From Coccinella septempunctata (Eukaryota > Arthropoda > Insecta > Coleoptera > Coccinellidae): a stretch of 64,000 nucleotides of DNA. The translations under genes were made by a program, and so were the position numbers. Positions 10,731 to 21,479 of the stretch are shown piece after piece (position 1 is the first letter of the stretch; every line of letters begins with the position of its first letter). The DNA lies in NCBI RefSeq assembly GCF_907165205.1, contig NC_058189.1, forward strand, positions 68,012,315 through 68,076,314, given 5' to 3'. The notes under the pieces were generated by a model. That model saw only the letters and a program-made list of their open reading frames with translations, did not search any database and was not told where the DNA came from.

Positions 10731-11999
10731 GGATGTATTGATAACTAGTTAGCCTAGAACAGTTCCATGCATAAAAAAAAATATTGCGTTACCATAGCAA
10801 CGAACAATAACTCATTAGAGGTGTTAGGGTGAGGTTTGAGGTCAAAAAAGTAAACCAGAGTTACACAATAAATTGAAAGAAAAAAGATGTCCACCGAAAT
10901 TGTGAAAATTGTAGTATCGAGCCATCATCAAGTACCTGTATTTAAAAGAGTTAAGAGGTAAGCAGATTAACGATATGCTTAATACCCTTGGTGATCAACG
11001 TCCTTCGTATGCGACCGTGAAAAATTGGACTGCAAGCTTCAAAAGGGGTAAATTTTCCATTGAAGGTGATGACCGATCGGGAAGGCCAGTTTCTGTGTCA
11101 GTACCCGAAAATATCGATGCAGTTCATGACAATACTTTATCAGACCGTCGAATTTGGCTAAAATGGATATCTGAAGCACTGAATATTTCATACGAACGCG
11201 TTCATCATATAGTTCACGTCAAATTGGACATGAGAAAAATTGCTGCAAAATGGATCCCCAAATCTTTGAATGTTGACAAAAGCGTGCGAGGGAAGAAGTA
11301 TCGCGTTCGATTTGTGCTCGATTTGAAAAGGATGTAGACTTCTTGAATCAAATTGTTACTATGGATGAGACTTGAGTACATTTCTACGATCCAGAAACAA
11401 AGAAACAATCGATGGAATGGCGACACTCTGATTCTCCAAGACCTAAGAACTGTCGTGTCCAAAAATCTGCTGGAAAAGTTCTTGCTTCAGTTTTTTGGAA
11501 ATGCCATGGAGTCATCGTGATTGATTTTTTAGATAAGGATAGAACAATAACCGGAGATTACTATTCGACATTACTGACCATTCTAAGGGAAAAAATCAAA
11601 GAGAAAAGACGCGGAAAGCTATCCAAAGTTGTTTTGTTTTTGCAGGACAACGCCCCTGCACACAAATCTCAGGTTGCCATGCAAAAAAGTTGTAATTTAG
11701 GGATTGAATTACGAGAACACACCCCTTTTATTCACCAGACATGGCTCCATCCTACTCTCATCTCTTTCCTCAACTGAAAAAAAGTTTAAAAGATCTTAAA
11801 TTTTCTTCCAACGTGGAGGTTATGAAAGCTGTGGAGGGCTGATTTGCAGAGCAAGAAGAAACATTTTTTTTTGAGGTTTAGAGACGTTGCAGGTTCGCTG
11901 TATTACAGCGAACCTTGTATCTAATTAAGAGGAGAATATGTGAGTTATGAAATATTTTGACATTGAAATTTTGTTTGGTTCTATAGTAGGCTAAGAATC
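10731..11999 (+). mobile_element. Mariner (SETMAR-type), copy 2
   Basis: The left terminus GGATGTATTGATAACTAGTT matches the end of copy 3. The right side runs through GGTTCTATAGTAGGCTAAGA and then passes directly into 174-bp satellite sequence at about 12000, so the last 25 or so bases of the terminal repeat are gone. Confidence 0.8.
10887..11950 (+). pseudogene. Mariner transposase, broken, in copy 2
   Basis: The start MSTEIVKI at 10887 is followed within about 20 codons by a frameshift. The long frame from 10975 covers the HTH region (ATVKNWTASFKRGKF, DDRSGRPVSV) and ISYERVHHIVHVKLDMRK, then shifts again near 11290. The first catalytic Asp is present (TMDET), but the next Trp codon is TGA. 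The second Asp is intact in FLQDNAPAHKS. In the third motif the usual PSDY reads PSYS, so the third Asp is lost. The gene is dead. Confidence 0.85.
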
Positions 12000-12395
12000 T
12001 TTCCTGGAATATACGCGACTCGAATGTTGACCTTCGAAAAAAGATTCTCAAAAAGATGGAGTCAGTTAACACTTCCTCAAGACCGAACGGTTGCGCTGAG
12101 ATGGATGAAATCTTGAAATTCATCATAAGAAGAGGTGCTCTTTCAAAATATGTATCACATATAGATCTACGATAATTTTCCTGGAAGATACGCGACTCGA
12201 AAGTTGACCTTTGTAAAAAGATTCCCAAAAAGATGGAGTCAGTTAAAACTTCCTCAAGACCGAACGGTAACGCCGAGATGGATGAAATCTTGAAATTTAT
12301 CACAAGAAGAGTTACTCTTTCAGAATATGTATCACATTCAGATCTACGATAATTTTCCTGGAAGATACGCGACTCGAAAGTTGACCTTCGAAGAA
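12000..12395 (-). repeat. 174-bp satellite, about 2.3 units
   Basis: Successive CAAGACCGAACGG motifs lie at 12078 and 12255 (spacing 177). The unit contains TATCACATTCAGATCTACGA, then TTCCTGGAAGATACGCGACT, then AAGTTGACCTTCG, and is the same unit as in the larger arrays at 17365 and 23765. The minus strand is open for 176 codons only because the period is close to a multiple of three. The block starts exactly where mariner copy 2 stops. Confidence 0.85.
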
Positions 12396-12922
12396 GTCTA
12401 TTATACAACCCTGCATATAAATATTTTTACTCTGAAGCTAAGTCCGAGGTAACTTTGAGGTATCTCGCAAAGAAGATGGCTCAAAATAAAGCGTAACACG
12501 CATGAACAAGTCGATTTTTGCGAGTTATCGGCAACTCATATTAAAATCCAACTTTCATAAGGCCTCGATCCGGAAATTCGTCGGTAGCCCGGACCGACCA
12601 AAGTCCGGGGTACCCTAAGGTGACCCCGCACAAGGAACGCACGTTCCACGGGGCTTCCTAATGAGATTTGGACCCGATAAGCGACGCTATTTCGCCCGGG
12701 ATAAACATAACATTAGCCATTATGCGCTCGTCGGAATTTACTCTCGGCTTTGTTTGCGCGATGTTTTGTTTGTTTATGATTTCGGAGGGAGGCTTTGTTT
12801 GGGGCTGCGACGGCCGGACGAATTAATAATTGCGCCCCGTCGCCGTCGTCGGGTGGGGAGGATTCAAAGCAGTTTGAAGTTGCGATACGATAGCATCTTT
12901 TGAGGTGTACTTTGGTATATTA
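12396..12922. other. GC-rich unique stretch, no gene assigned
   Basis: About 12540-12870 is CpG-rich. An 80-codon frame here is Arg-rich and unlike any protein I know. Confidence 0.4.
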
Positions 12923-13864
12923 GAGTCATTCGGGGCAACTGTGCGCACTTTTGCCTTTCAAGCCATACCCTGTTTCAAATGTTGAAACTAGGAAAATTAA
13001 AACATATTCAGGGGATAGAGAATTTTCTAATCTATAAAAAAACATCAAAAAGCCAACAAATCAAAAATGTTTTCTTTCCGCAAAAAGAAATTTAATGGTT
13101 AAAGTCGGAGTGCGTTCACATGCCCCGTATTGCGGGTAAGTGTGCGCACCCTCACGGGGTAAGTGAACGCAGTGCTTAGCGAACCACACAATCAAAACAA
13201 ATTACAAAATAATGTCATCAAAATGTTACAATATTAGAGAAATGCTGTTTATTGTCAATACAGAAGCGCCTTTTTACAAGCAGTGCATTATTGTTCGTGC
13301 CACAATTTTTGGTGAACACAACACTTGATACATTCCCCTGTTGGTGGCTCTTCATATTTTTCTGAACAAATAGGAAAATATTGATCGAGTCTTAACCAAG
13401 AAATCAACAATGTCATAATTTATTCCTCACTAATGCCCATATAATGAATCTATGCGCACACTTACCCGCGCACACTTTCCCCAGTAAGCCAAAATTTGAA
13501 TTGACGTTCTTATAGAGTTAAGCAGCTAAGAGAACCTAAAATTTTTTATTATATATTTAGATTAATACTCCCATGATCGAATAAAATATTGTTTAACACT
13601 GAGGGACTCGGAACTTGGACCTGGCAGAACGTGCAGAGATGCTAAAAATTAACAAGAAAACTAGTGAATTTGATTCATTGCAATTAAAAAGTTAAAGAAA
13701 CGTGACACGGCGCACTCCTATGAAAAACTAATATGGCGATTCTGCGCCCTTGCTTCACCCAAATGAAGCCCTCTTTCACACATTGCATATTCGAGATATA
13801 CGCACTGCGCACACTTACCCACTGCGCTCACTTACCCACTGCGCTCAGTTACCCCGAATGACTC
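12923..13864. mobile_element. Pogo-like non-autonomous transposon with subterminal repeats
   Basis: Termini GAGTCATTCGGGGCAACTGT and the reverse complement of the right end (GAGTCATTCGGGGTAACTGA) form inverted repeats of about 28 bp, flanked by TA at 12921-12922 and 13865-13866. The motif GCGCACACTTACCC, in either orientation and with small changes, recurs near both ends and internally (about 13130-13175, 13452-13485 and 13804-13856), like transposase-binding subterminal repeats. Between them is only a degenerate zinc-finger tail on the minus strand. Assignment to the pogo/Tigger group rests on the TA duplication and that tail. Confidence 0.65.
13265..13398 (-). pseudogene. Relic of a transposase C-terminal zinc finger
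   Basis: One minus-strand frame reads a Cys/His cluster: PICSEKYEEPPTGECIKCC, then HQKLWHE, a stop, then CTACKK. The spacing C-x(n)-EEPP-x(n)-C-x2-C-x(n)-WxHE-x-C resembles the PHD-like finger at the C-terminus of some insect Tigger/pogo-type transposases, as I remember that family. It is short and broken. Confidence 0.4.
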
Positions 13865-13904
13865 TAAGTAGGTACTATCGGTTTTTAGTACGATGATATA
13901 CATA

Positions 13905-14005
13905 CAGGGGAGGCTTTGACTCGTACAAATATTAGATTCTCGAGGTCAAAAGAAACACTTTTTTTCCTATACCATTTTTCCCGATTCGGTCCGGATAAAA
14001 ATATA
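13905..14005 (+). repeat. Interspersed repeat family A, 5' fragment
   Basis: It starts CAGGGGAGGCTTTGACTCGT after TA at 13903-13904 and runs through AGATTCTCGAGGTCAAAAGA and CCGATTCGGTCC to about 14005. The rest of the family sequence is missing. Confidence 0.65.
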
Positions 14006-14325
14006 CAGGATGTTTTTAAAGGTGAGGTTTTTTTGACAGAAGGTAAAACTCATCGAAAAAAAATTGTCTATATAAAATACATATCCAAGATGGCTGAAAA
14101 ACAACCCCTAGAAGTTCGACGAAATTTCATTGAATTTCGAGTACGGGACTGTGGAAACAGGTGACTCCGGCATCGCAAAAACGAAACAAAACATAAACAT
14201 ATGGCTGGACAATGAATGGTTCAGTACCAAGTTCATCGGATTTGATGCATCAGGTCACTTTTGAGAGAATCACAATTGTTGTAGCGTGCAATTTAGGGTG
14301 AAAAAAAAAGGTAGAAAATTGAGAC
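14006..14325. other. No feature recognised
   Basis: AT-rich. One 82-codon frame (13916-14164) overlaps the repeat fragment and has no recognisable similarity. Confidence 0.4.
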
Positions 14326-14380
14326 AACTTCGAGTCGCGTATCTTTCAGGAAAATCATTTTAGATCTTAATGTTATACAA
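14326..14380 (-). repeat. 174-bp satellite unit, part 1 (interrupted)
   Basis: On the minus strand this reads AAGATCTAAAATGATTTTCC and then GATACGCGACTCG, the second half of a satellite unit. The first half lies at 15654-15727 on the other side of mariner copy 3. Confidence 0.75.
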
Positions 14381-15653
14381 ACGAGGATATATTGAAAAAT
14401 TCTTAGCCTACTACAGAACCAAACAAAATTTCGATGTCAAAATATTTTATTACTCAGAATATTCTCCTCTTAATTGGATACATTTATTACAGCGAACCTG
14501 CAACGTCTCTAGACCTTTCAAAAACAATTTTTCTTCTTGCTCTGCAAACCAGACCTCCACAGCTTTAATTACCTCCTCGTTGGATAAAAATTTACACTTT
14601 TTTTTTCTGTTGAGGAAAGAAATGATTGTCGGATGAAGTCAAATCTGGTGAATATGGGAGGTGTTCTAGTAATTCAAACCCTAAATCACGAATTTTCTGC
14701 ATGGCAACATGAGATTTGTGTGCAGTGGCGTTGTCATGCAAAAACAAAACAACTTTGGATAGCTTTCCGCTTCTTTTCTCTTTAATTTTTTCCCGTAGAG
14801 GGGTTAGTAATGTCGAATAGTAATCTCCGGTTATTGTTCTTCCCTTTAAAAAAAATCAATCATGATTACTCTATGGCAATTCCAAAAAACTGAAGTAAGA
14901 ACTTTTTCAGCAGATTTTTGGACACGAAACTTCTTAGGTCTTGGAGAACCAGAATGTCGCCATTCCATCGATTGTTGCTTTGTTTCAGGATCGTAGAAAT
15001 TTACCCAAGTCTCATACATAGTAACAATTCGGTTTAAGAAGTCTACATCGTTTCCAAATCGAGTATAGATCGAACGCGATGCTTCTACTCTTACACGCTT
15101 TTGGTCAACATTTGAACATTTGGGGATCCATTTTGCAGCAATTTTTCTCATGTCAAAATTGACGTGAACTATATGATGAACGCGTTCGTATGAAATATTC
15201 ATTGCTTCAGATATCCGCTTTAGCCCAATTCGACGGTCTGATAAAATCATGCCATGAACTGCAACGATAATTTCGGGGATTTACACAGAAACTGGCCTTC
15301 CCGATCGGTCATCATCTTCAATGGAAAATTTACCTCTTTTGTAGCTTCCAGTCCAATTTTTCACGGTCGCATACGAAGGACATTGATCACCAAGGGTATT
15401 AACCATATCTTCCTAAATATGCCTACCTCTTAACCCTTTTAAATACAGGTACTTGATGATGACTCGATACTACAATTTTCACAATTTCGGTGGACATCTT
15501 TTTTCTTTCAATTTATTGCGTAACTCTGGTGTACTTTTTTGACCTCAAACTTCACACTGACACTTCTAATGAGTTATTGTCCGTTGCTATGGTAACGCAA
15601 TATTTTTTTTATGCGTGGAACTGGTCTAGGCTAACTAGATATCAATACATCCC
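14381..15653 (-). mobile_element. Mariner (SETMAR-type), copy 3, inside a satellite unit
   Basis: Both terminal repeats are present: ACGAGGATATATTGAAAAAT at 14381 and, on the minus strand, GGATGTATTGATATCTAGTT at the 15653 end. The flanks are the two halves of one 174-bp satellite unit, joined at a TA within the motif CAGAATATGTATCA, so the insertion point is known to within a few bases. Confidence 0.85.
14450..15497 (-). pseudogene. Mariner transposase, broken, in copy 3
   Basis: The start MSTEIVKI is at 15497, with frameshifts in the first 60 residues. A 134-codon stretch (15250-14846) covers RIGLKRISEAMNISYERV through NRIVTM. The first catalytic Asp of the MDET motif is Tyr (TMYETW). The later part includes VFWNCHRVIMIDF, the LREKIKEKRSGKLSK region and QDNATAHKS. 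Several short frameshifts follow. It is non-functional by both frame and catalytic residue. Confidence 0.85.
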
Positions 15654-15850
15654 CATATTCTGAAAAAGCAACACTTCTTGTGATAGATCTCGGTGCAACC
15701 GTTCGGTCTTGACGAATTCTCAAGTGAAATTTGCAATTTTCGAAAAATGCTATTTCGCAGATGAAAATCTAAACGAAAGGTGATAGGTTCACCAAATTGC
15801 TCGCAATAGACCTAGCGTATTCGAAAACCTATATTTTCCTACGTAAATTT
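15654..15850 (-). repeat. Satellite unit (part 2) plus conserved satellite tail
   Basis: 15654-15727 on the minus strand is the CAAGACCGAACGGTTGCACC half-unit. 15728-15850 matches the tail that follows the arrays at 17851 and 25066 (CTATTGCGAGCAATTT, TTTAGATTTTCATCTGCGAA, GCATTTTTCGAAAATTGC). Here the tail lies before the unit and not after it, when read in the direction of the unit. Confidence 0.7.
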
Positions 15851-16642
15851 AAAATATCTGGCACTGTTCATTAGAAAAAAATTTTTTTTTCACATTTCAT
15901 TTTCGAGTTGACTTCGAAGAGGATCAGGAGGAACTCTATTATGATCTTTGTTGAAAATAAGGCATGTATTCCATTCAGACTGCTAAATTTTATTAAAATT
16001 GAGAAATTGGAACATATAAAGTTTCTGAGTTGCGTTACTGACCCATTTCTCGGATGCATTCCAAAACGGACAGGTGACAGATTTAATTCTACCCGGATCA
16101 TCACCGACGGACACCGCGTAATTTCGTCCACTTCGGGGCCGTTTACAACCTCTATATTACTACCTTAAAGCGTCCAGTTTGGCGGAAGCAACATTTTAAT
16201 TCGTTCTTTCGCTTAGCGGCCTTTCACGAGAGCCAATTAGGCAATATTTATGGCTTATTCATTCAAAGCCTCGTACATGCAGACTCGACGAAAGTTATAA
16301 TTTGGGAGAGGGATCGATTATTTTTTTCATCAGATATCGGCCCGTTGAGATTTACGAGAGGCGTTTTTCTCGCGAATTCAACGCGGAATATCTGGGACAA
16401 GACGATGGGAAACAGGAAGAAGAAGGAGGGCATCGGTTTAAGGGGATATCGCCGTTACTTCGGAAAGTTCTCCAAGATGAGACTAGGCCGGGAGCTGGCC
16501 AAGGTTGGAGCATATTCCAGCATGGATGAATTCAGCCCTTGGCATCGTTCATTGATGGGTCGCCGAAAATCAATAGGATCGGGACGAGTGGGGAAAATCT
16601 GATTGGAAAATTTTCACGTTCGTAGAGGATAGGCTGTTTGTA
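15851..16642. other. Unique stretch with CpG-rich parts, no gene assigned
   Basis: About 16040-16180 and 16330-16600 are GC-richer. Overlapping frames of 75-91 codons on both strands have no recognisable similarity. Confidence 0.4.
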
Positions 16643-17236
16643 CAGGATGGGCAAAATTCGTTGTCTACTAAGAGGATCTCGAGAACTATAGCAGATAGAA
16701 GAAATGACACATTTCCGAACCCATTTTCGGAGAAACAAAGAATAGTGAAAACCGCAGCCTCCTACGATACTTCGTTTTTGAGTTTGACAATTTCGTAAAG
16801 TTCTCATAACTTTCTTGTCTTTTAAGTTACAAATCTGAAATTTGAACCTTCAACAGGCACTTTTTTACGTAGAATCCACTGATGAGCTCAAAATATTTTA
16901 GCTGAACTTTCAGTTTTTTCAAATGCAAACTTATATTGAATTCGTTATTTTCGAATTGGAAAAACTCTTTCGTCAGTATATTCTACGTATGAAAGTGCCT
17001 AAGAAGGTTCAAGTTTCCGATCTGTAACTTCGAAGACAAAAAAGTTATGAGAACTTTTCGGAATCGTCAAAATATCAATTTCTGTTTATAACTCGAAATC
17101 TAAAAATGATAGGCCGATTCTGTTTTCAGATTTGGATTAGTCATGAAAAAAGAGCTTGAGAATATGTCATCCGTTTTCTTTTAGCTGCTACAGTTTTCGA
17201 GATCCCCTCAGTAGACAACGAATTTTGCCCACCCTG
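16643..17236. repeat. Hairpin MITE family B, copy 1
   Basis: The 594-bp element has termini CAGGATGGGCAAAATTCGTT and GAATTTTGCCCACCCTG in inverted orientation, flanked by TA at 16641-16642 and 17237-17238. The arms remain similar deep inside (CTCATAACTTTCTTGTCTTT against AAAAAGTTATGAGAAC), so the whole element can fold back. It contains no transposase. Confidence 0.8.
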
Positions 17237-17364
17237 TACAGGGTGAGTTTTTGACCCGTGCATACACTCAGTATCATTTAGCTGTTTATTGTACTGGGCG
17301 TCCCAAATTCAATATCCACTGGAAGCATCTCGAGAACCATAAAACTTGAAGAAAAAGTCTTCAT
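17237..17364. repeat. Fragments of families A and B abutting copy 1
   Basis: Immediately after the TA at 17237, a family A terminus begins (CAGGGTGAGTTTTTGACCCG). Near 17297 a family-B-like terminus follows (GGGCGTCCCAAATTCAATAT), related to the copy at 43508. Both are short fragments. Confidence 0.55.
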
Positions 17365-17850
17365 GGAGATCGGGTCAGTTAAAACTTCCTCAAGACCGAA
17401 CGGTTGTGCAGAGATGGATGAAATTCTCAGGTTTTTTACTAGAAGACTTGCTCTTTCAGAATATGCATAATATTTAGATTTACGATAATTTTCCTGAAAG
17501 ATACGCGACTCGAAAGTTGACCTTCGAAAAATTCCAAAAAAGTTGGGTTCAGTTAGAACTTCCTCAAGACCGAACGGTTGTGCCGAGATGGATGAAATTC
17601 TCAGATTTATTACTAGAAGAGTTGCTCTTTCAGAATATGCATAATATTCAGATTAACGATAATTTTCCTGAAAGATACGCGACTCGAAAGTTGACGTTCG
17701 AAGAATTCCCAAAAAGATGGGGTCAGTTGAAGCTTCCTCAAAACCGAACGGTTGTGCCGGAGTGGATGAAATATCGAGATTTATCACTAGTAAGGTTGCT
17801 CTGTTAGAGTATGTATCATGTTTGAATCTACCATGATTTTTCTGCTAGAT
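17365..17850 (+). repeat. 174-bp satellite, about 2.8 units
   Basis: CAAGACCGAA or its variants lie at 17391, 17565 and 17739, a spacing of exactly 174 twice. Units differ by a few percent. The plus strand is open for 96 codons across the array because 174 is divisible by three. I do not take this as a gene. Confidence 0.9.
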
Positions 17851-18120
17851 ACCTAACTCAAAATTTGAAAAATGGAAAAATTTGATTTTCTGGTAAACAG
17901 TGTTAGATATCCGAAAATTTTGTTAGCAAATATAGATTTTCCAACATGCCAAATCTATTTTGAGTAATTTCGACAGTCTATTTCTCTTAAATCAGATTAT
18001 CATCACCGAAATGGCATTTGTCATAATGAGCAAGGGTTTAGACCTCCTAAAATGACCTATTTGCTAATCTGTCTGAAAATCAGGATCAAGACATCAGACA
18101 ATGAGATATCACAGCAACCC
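17851..18120 (+). repeat. Conserved tail of the 174-bp satellite
   Basis: This non-tandem sequence follows the array and matches 25066-25440: GATTTTCTGGTAAACAGTGT, then TAGATTTTC, CTATTTCTCTTA, CCGAAATGGCATTT and CCTAAAATGACCTATTTG, in the same order. Conservation beyond the tandem units suggests both are parts of one mobile unit. Confidence 0.7.
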
Positions 18121-19957
18121 TTAGCCCCATTCAGAACATAGAGGTTGTTTTTTCTTCGGTTGGGAATGAAAAACTAAATGAATGGATCAAAAATCAATGG
18201 TTTCGAGACATTTCAATTTTAAGGCTTATCGAGATATAAAGTTTTTGTGAACGAACCCTGCATGCGATACAGATATAATGATGGTACGTAAAATAATGAC
18301 GAATCGACAAATGAGGGCTAGGGCACCCCTCAGAAAAGACTATAAAATCTGGTAAATTTCAACCACGACCTCTCTCAAGCATTATTGACGTTTGCGACCT
18401 TTAAGGAATACTTAAAATCTATTGGGCCAAAGCTGGAACATTTCCAAAGTGCCGTATCAATTCTCGTCTGTGCCAGAACGTCAAACTTTTAATCGAAAAA
18501 CGCTGCACCATTCCTTCATAAAAATCGAATAGAACAACCAAGTTGCAACACAAAATAGGCGGCCTACGAACACGACAAGACATATTTGGGCATCGATAAT
18601 CCAGAATCCAAATCGAATCCGTACAGGTGATAAATCCGTGCTTACTCACCTTAAAAGGGTAGTTTCACCCCTCAGAATCCCCCGGAACCCAGCGAGATGC
18701 TGCCCATCGTACAAATAGTGTCAATGAACTTCGACCACAACAGACATTAACCTTATTCCGCGTCCATTCAGGGATTTCCACGATACTACGAGCACAGTAC
18801 ACACCAGCGAATTCTAACCTTAAATTGGCCTCCAGGAAAAGTCGTTAGTTAATCCCAAGGGAACGCGATACATTCGCCCCCCTCCTCCTCCTCCAGGACC
18901 GTTTTAATTAGGGATAAACACGGCGAAGTGTCCTCGCGGCAACCTATCGGACGAAACTCTAACCTAATTCCTCGGCGCGCGACACGTCACGAAAGAAAGT
19001 TTCGGCACAGTTGCGAATCTTCGGGACGATCAGCATCACACCGCGGTCGTGACACGGAACGCAACCCGGTTTTACACGGGTGAACTTATATTCGGAAATA
19101 AATTACTATGGCCGCCACGGTTATTGGGTGAAGTTCTGTGTGTGTAATTTAGACTTGTGTCAGACTGTTATATCGATTCGGGGACGTGGCGCAGAGCGCA
19201 GGGCGTCGGGGCGCTCCGCCGGCGGAAAGACGGCGGCTATTCCATAAAGAAGGGAAGACGCGATCGGTTTATGGGTTACGGCGGGGTTAGGGGGGCGGTT
19301 GTGGGGCGATTTTTTCATATTTTATTCAGGCCGATTTTCGGTCTTATCAACTTGGGGGTAGTTACTGGGTCACTGTGTCGATTCAGAAAGTTTTTTTGGG
19401 TTTATTGCGGTCGCTGCAAACTGCCCAAAGTAGTTATGATTCGGTCCAGATGATTTGCTCTGGAAACTCCTGCAGCATCGTTTGCCGAAATCATCTCTGA
19501 TTGTTGCCTTAAATGGTACATCCGATCATAAAACGCTGGAAATTTCACATTTAGGTTCATTATTTCCTCGTTCTTCGGTATACTCCAACAATGATTATTC
19601 CAAATCAATATTAAGAGGAAGTAGTACCTCAAGAATCTCCAGTCAAAAACGGCATTCAATAGTTCCTAATTTACGCTTGCTTTTTTTTCAATTGAAGTTA
19701 AAAAACGTCTTGATGTCACTCCGTCTCTTTTTTCCAATTAAGTTGTGTTTTTATAAGAAAAAAAACTTGAACTTTACTGTCAATGAAACTTGTTTTCACC
19801 ATCATTTTTCTACGGTTTTTCGACATATTTCGATAAAAATGACGACGGGGTGACATCGGCGTTTCAATTGTTTATATATTGAAAAGATTTTCATAGCGAT
19901 ATATGCCGAAATTACGCTGAAATTCAAGTATAACTGAACATTATTCAATATTCCTAA
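18121..19957. other. Unique stretch, no gene assigned
   Basis: About 18660-19340 is GC- and CpG-rich (including a run of C-rich pentamers near 18880). Frames of up to 132 codons (19455-19853) are low-complexity and resemble nothing known. I see no repeats shared with the rest of the window. Confidence 0.4.
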
Positions 19958-19959
19958 TA

Positions 19960-21477
19960 CACTGCGCAAAAAAATTGACGCACATTATGGAAATCTCAAA
20001 TTTATTCTACAACTGAAGGTGTTCTCAATGATAATTATTTTTATCAGAATTATGCATGCATATGTTATCCACTTTCAACGGTTTTCTTCAAGAAAGATGT
20101 TTTTTTCCCAGCAGGAATAAAAAAATATGATATCAGATTTTGAATGTATTGGCTCCATTCTAAAATCAGTTGTTCTCGATCAATTCTAGTGATCAATAGT
20201 TTTTCTTTCGTTTGATTTTCTACACTCGATCGCTATGCAACGCGAAACACGCAATTTGACCCCAGAGGAAGGTAGTTTTGCGAGAAGAAGGGTGGACATA
20301 CACAAGAATTGCAGAAAGGTTTGGGGTTTCCCTTACAAGTGTGTCCAGAATGTTGCAGCGATTCAGGGAGACAGGTATGAATGTCCGAAGACCAGGACAG
20401 GGTAGACCACGGGTAACAACTGCCATTCAAGAACGTTACTTGAGAGTTTCTTCGTTGAGACAACGGTTTGCAACCGCTCGCCTCCTTCAAATTCAGCTTG
20501 AGCAAACTCATGAGGTGCAAATTAGCACTCAGACAATAAGAAATCGCCTTAGAGAATATGATTCATGGCCTCGTGTCGCAGCAAGAGGCCCAGCTCTTAC
20601 CCCAGCCCATCGAAGGGCGCGTTTGGATTTTGCGAGAGAGCATATCCATTAGGAAGAGGCCGATTGGGAAAGAGTTCTCTTCACTGATGAGTCTAGATTC
20701 TGCCTCTACCATTGTGATCGACGTTCTCTTGTATACAGACGTCCACATGAAAGATATGCTCAGTGCAATTTCCTGAATACTACTGGTTTCGGGGGAGGAT
20801 CGATTATGGTATGGGGTGGAATATCTTTGACTGCTCGCACAGACCTAGTGGTCGTTGATAATAGAGCTATGAATGCTGATAAGTATATAACGAACATTCT
20901 TGAAGAGCATGTAGTGCCGTTGCCCCATACATTGGTGAAAATTTCATATTTATGGACGATAATGCCAGACCCCATCGTGCGCGCATCGTTCAGTAGTACC
21001 TTGAAGAGGTTGAAGTCTCTCGAATGGAATGGCCAGCAAGAAGTCCAGATCTCAATCCAATTGAGCAGGTTTGGGACAACCTCAATAGAAGGCTGAGAAG
21101 TTCAGAATATCATCCAGCTACTCTTAATGACTTAGGAATCCAACTCGGAGAAATCTGGGAAGGATTAGATCAGAACATTTTAAGATCACTCATTTTGAGT
21201 ATGAACCGTCGTTGCCGAGCTGTAATTAACGTAAGGGGTGGAAATTGGAAATACCAAGTATTAAATCACTTATCAACATTTCAGTATTTTGAAAATTGTT
21301 CATTTCTCTTCTTTCACATAAGATTCGGTGAAATCCTGAATTTTTCTTCCATTTAATGTGTCTTATTTCGTTCAAAACCTTCCCGAGAGAACATAAAAAA
21401 TAAGTTATAAAGTCAATGTAGAGTTTACTTTGATTAAAAGTGATGTTCAGAATGTGCGTTAATTTTTTTGCGCAGTG
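19960..21477 (+). mobile_element. Tc1-like transposon with intact termini
   Basis: The termini CACTGCGCAAAAAAATTGAC and, inverted, CACTGCGCAAAAAAATTAAC form inverted repeats of about 28 bp, flanked by TA at 19958-19959 and 21478-21479. The length of 1518 bp suits a full Tc1-like element. The transposase inside is broken. Confidence 0.9.
20235..21250 (+). pseudogene. Tc1-like (DD34E) transposase, broken
   Basis: ATG at 20235 starts MQRETRNLTPEE, and the frame shifts before 20278. The HTH region follows (REEGWTYTRIAERFGVS, SRMLQRFRETG), then the second DNA-binding part (RNRLRE). TAG at 20650 replaces a Trp codon. The first Asp (FTDESRF) is intact. A frameshift near 20945 precedes the second Asp (MDDNARPHRA in the shifted frame). 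A further frame change leads to the third motif, RSPDLNPIEQVWDNLN, with Glu present. All three catalytic residues survive although the frame does not. Confidence 0.85.
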
Positions 21478-21479
21478 TA

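Noticed and set aside
11878..12408. A 176-codon minus-strand frame with an internal 58-59-residue repeat
   Set aside because: It is the 174-bp satellite plus the mariner end. The frame is open only because the period is near a multiple of three. The same holds for 17517-17807 and 24538-24882.
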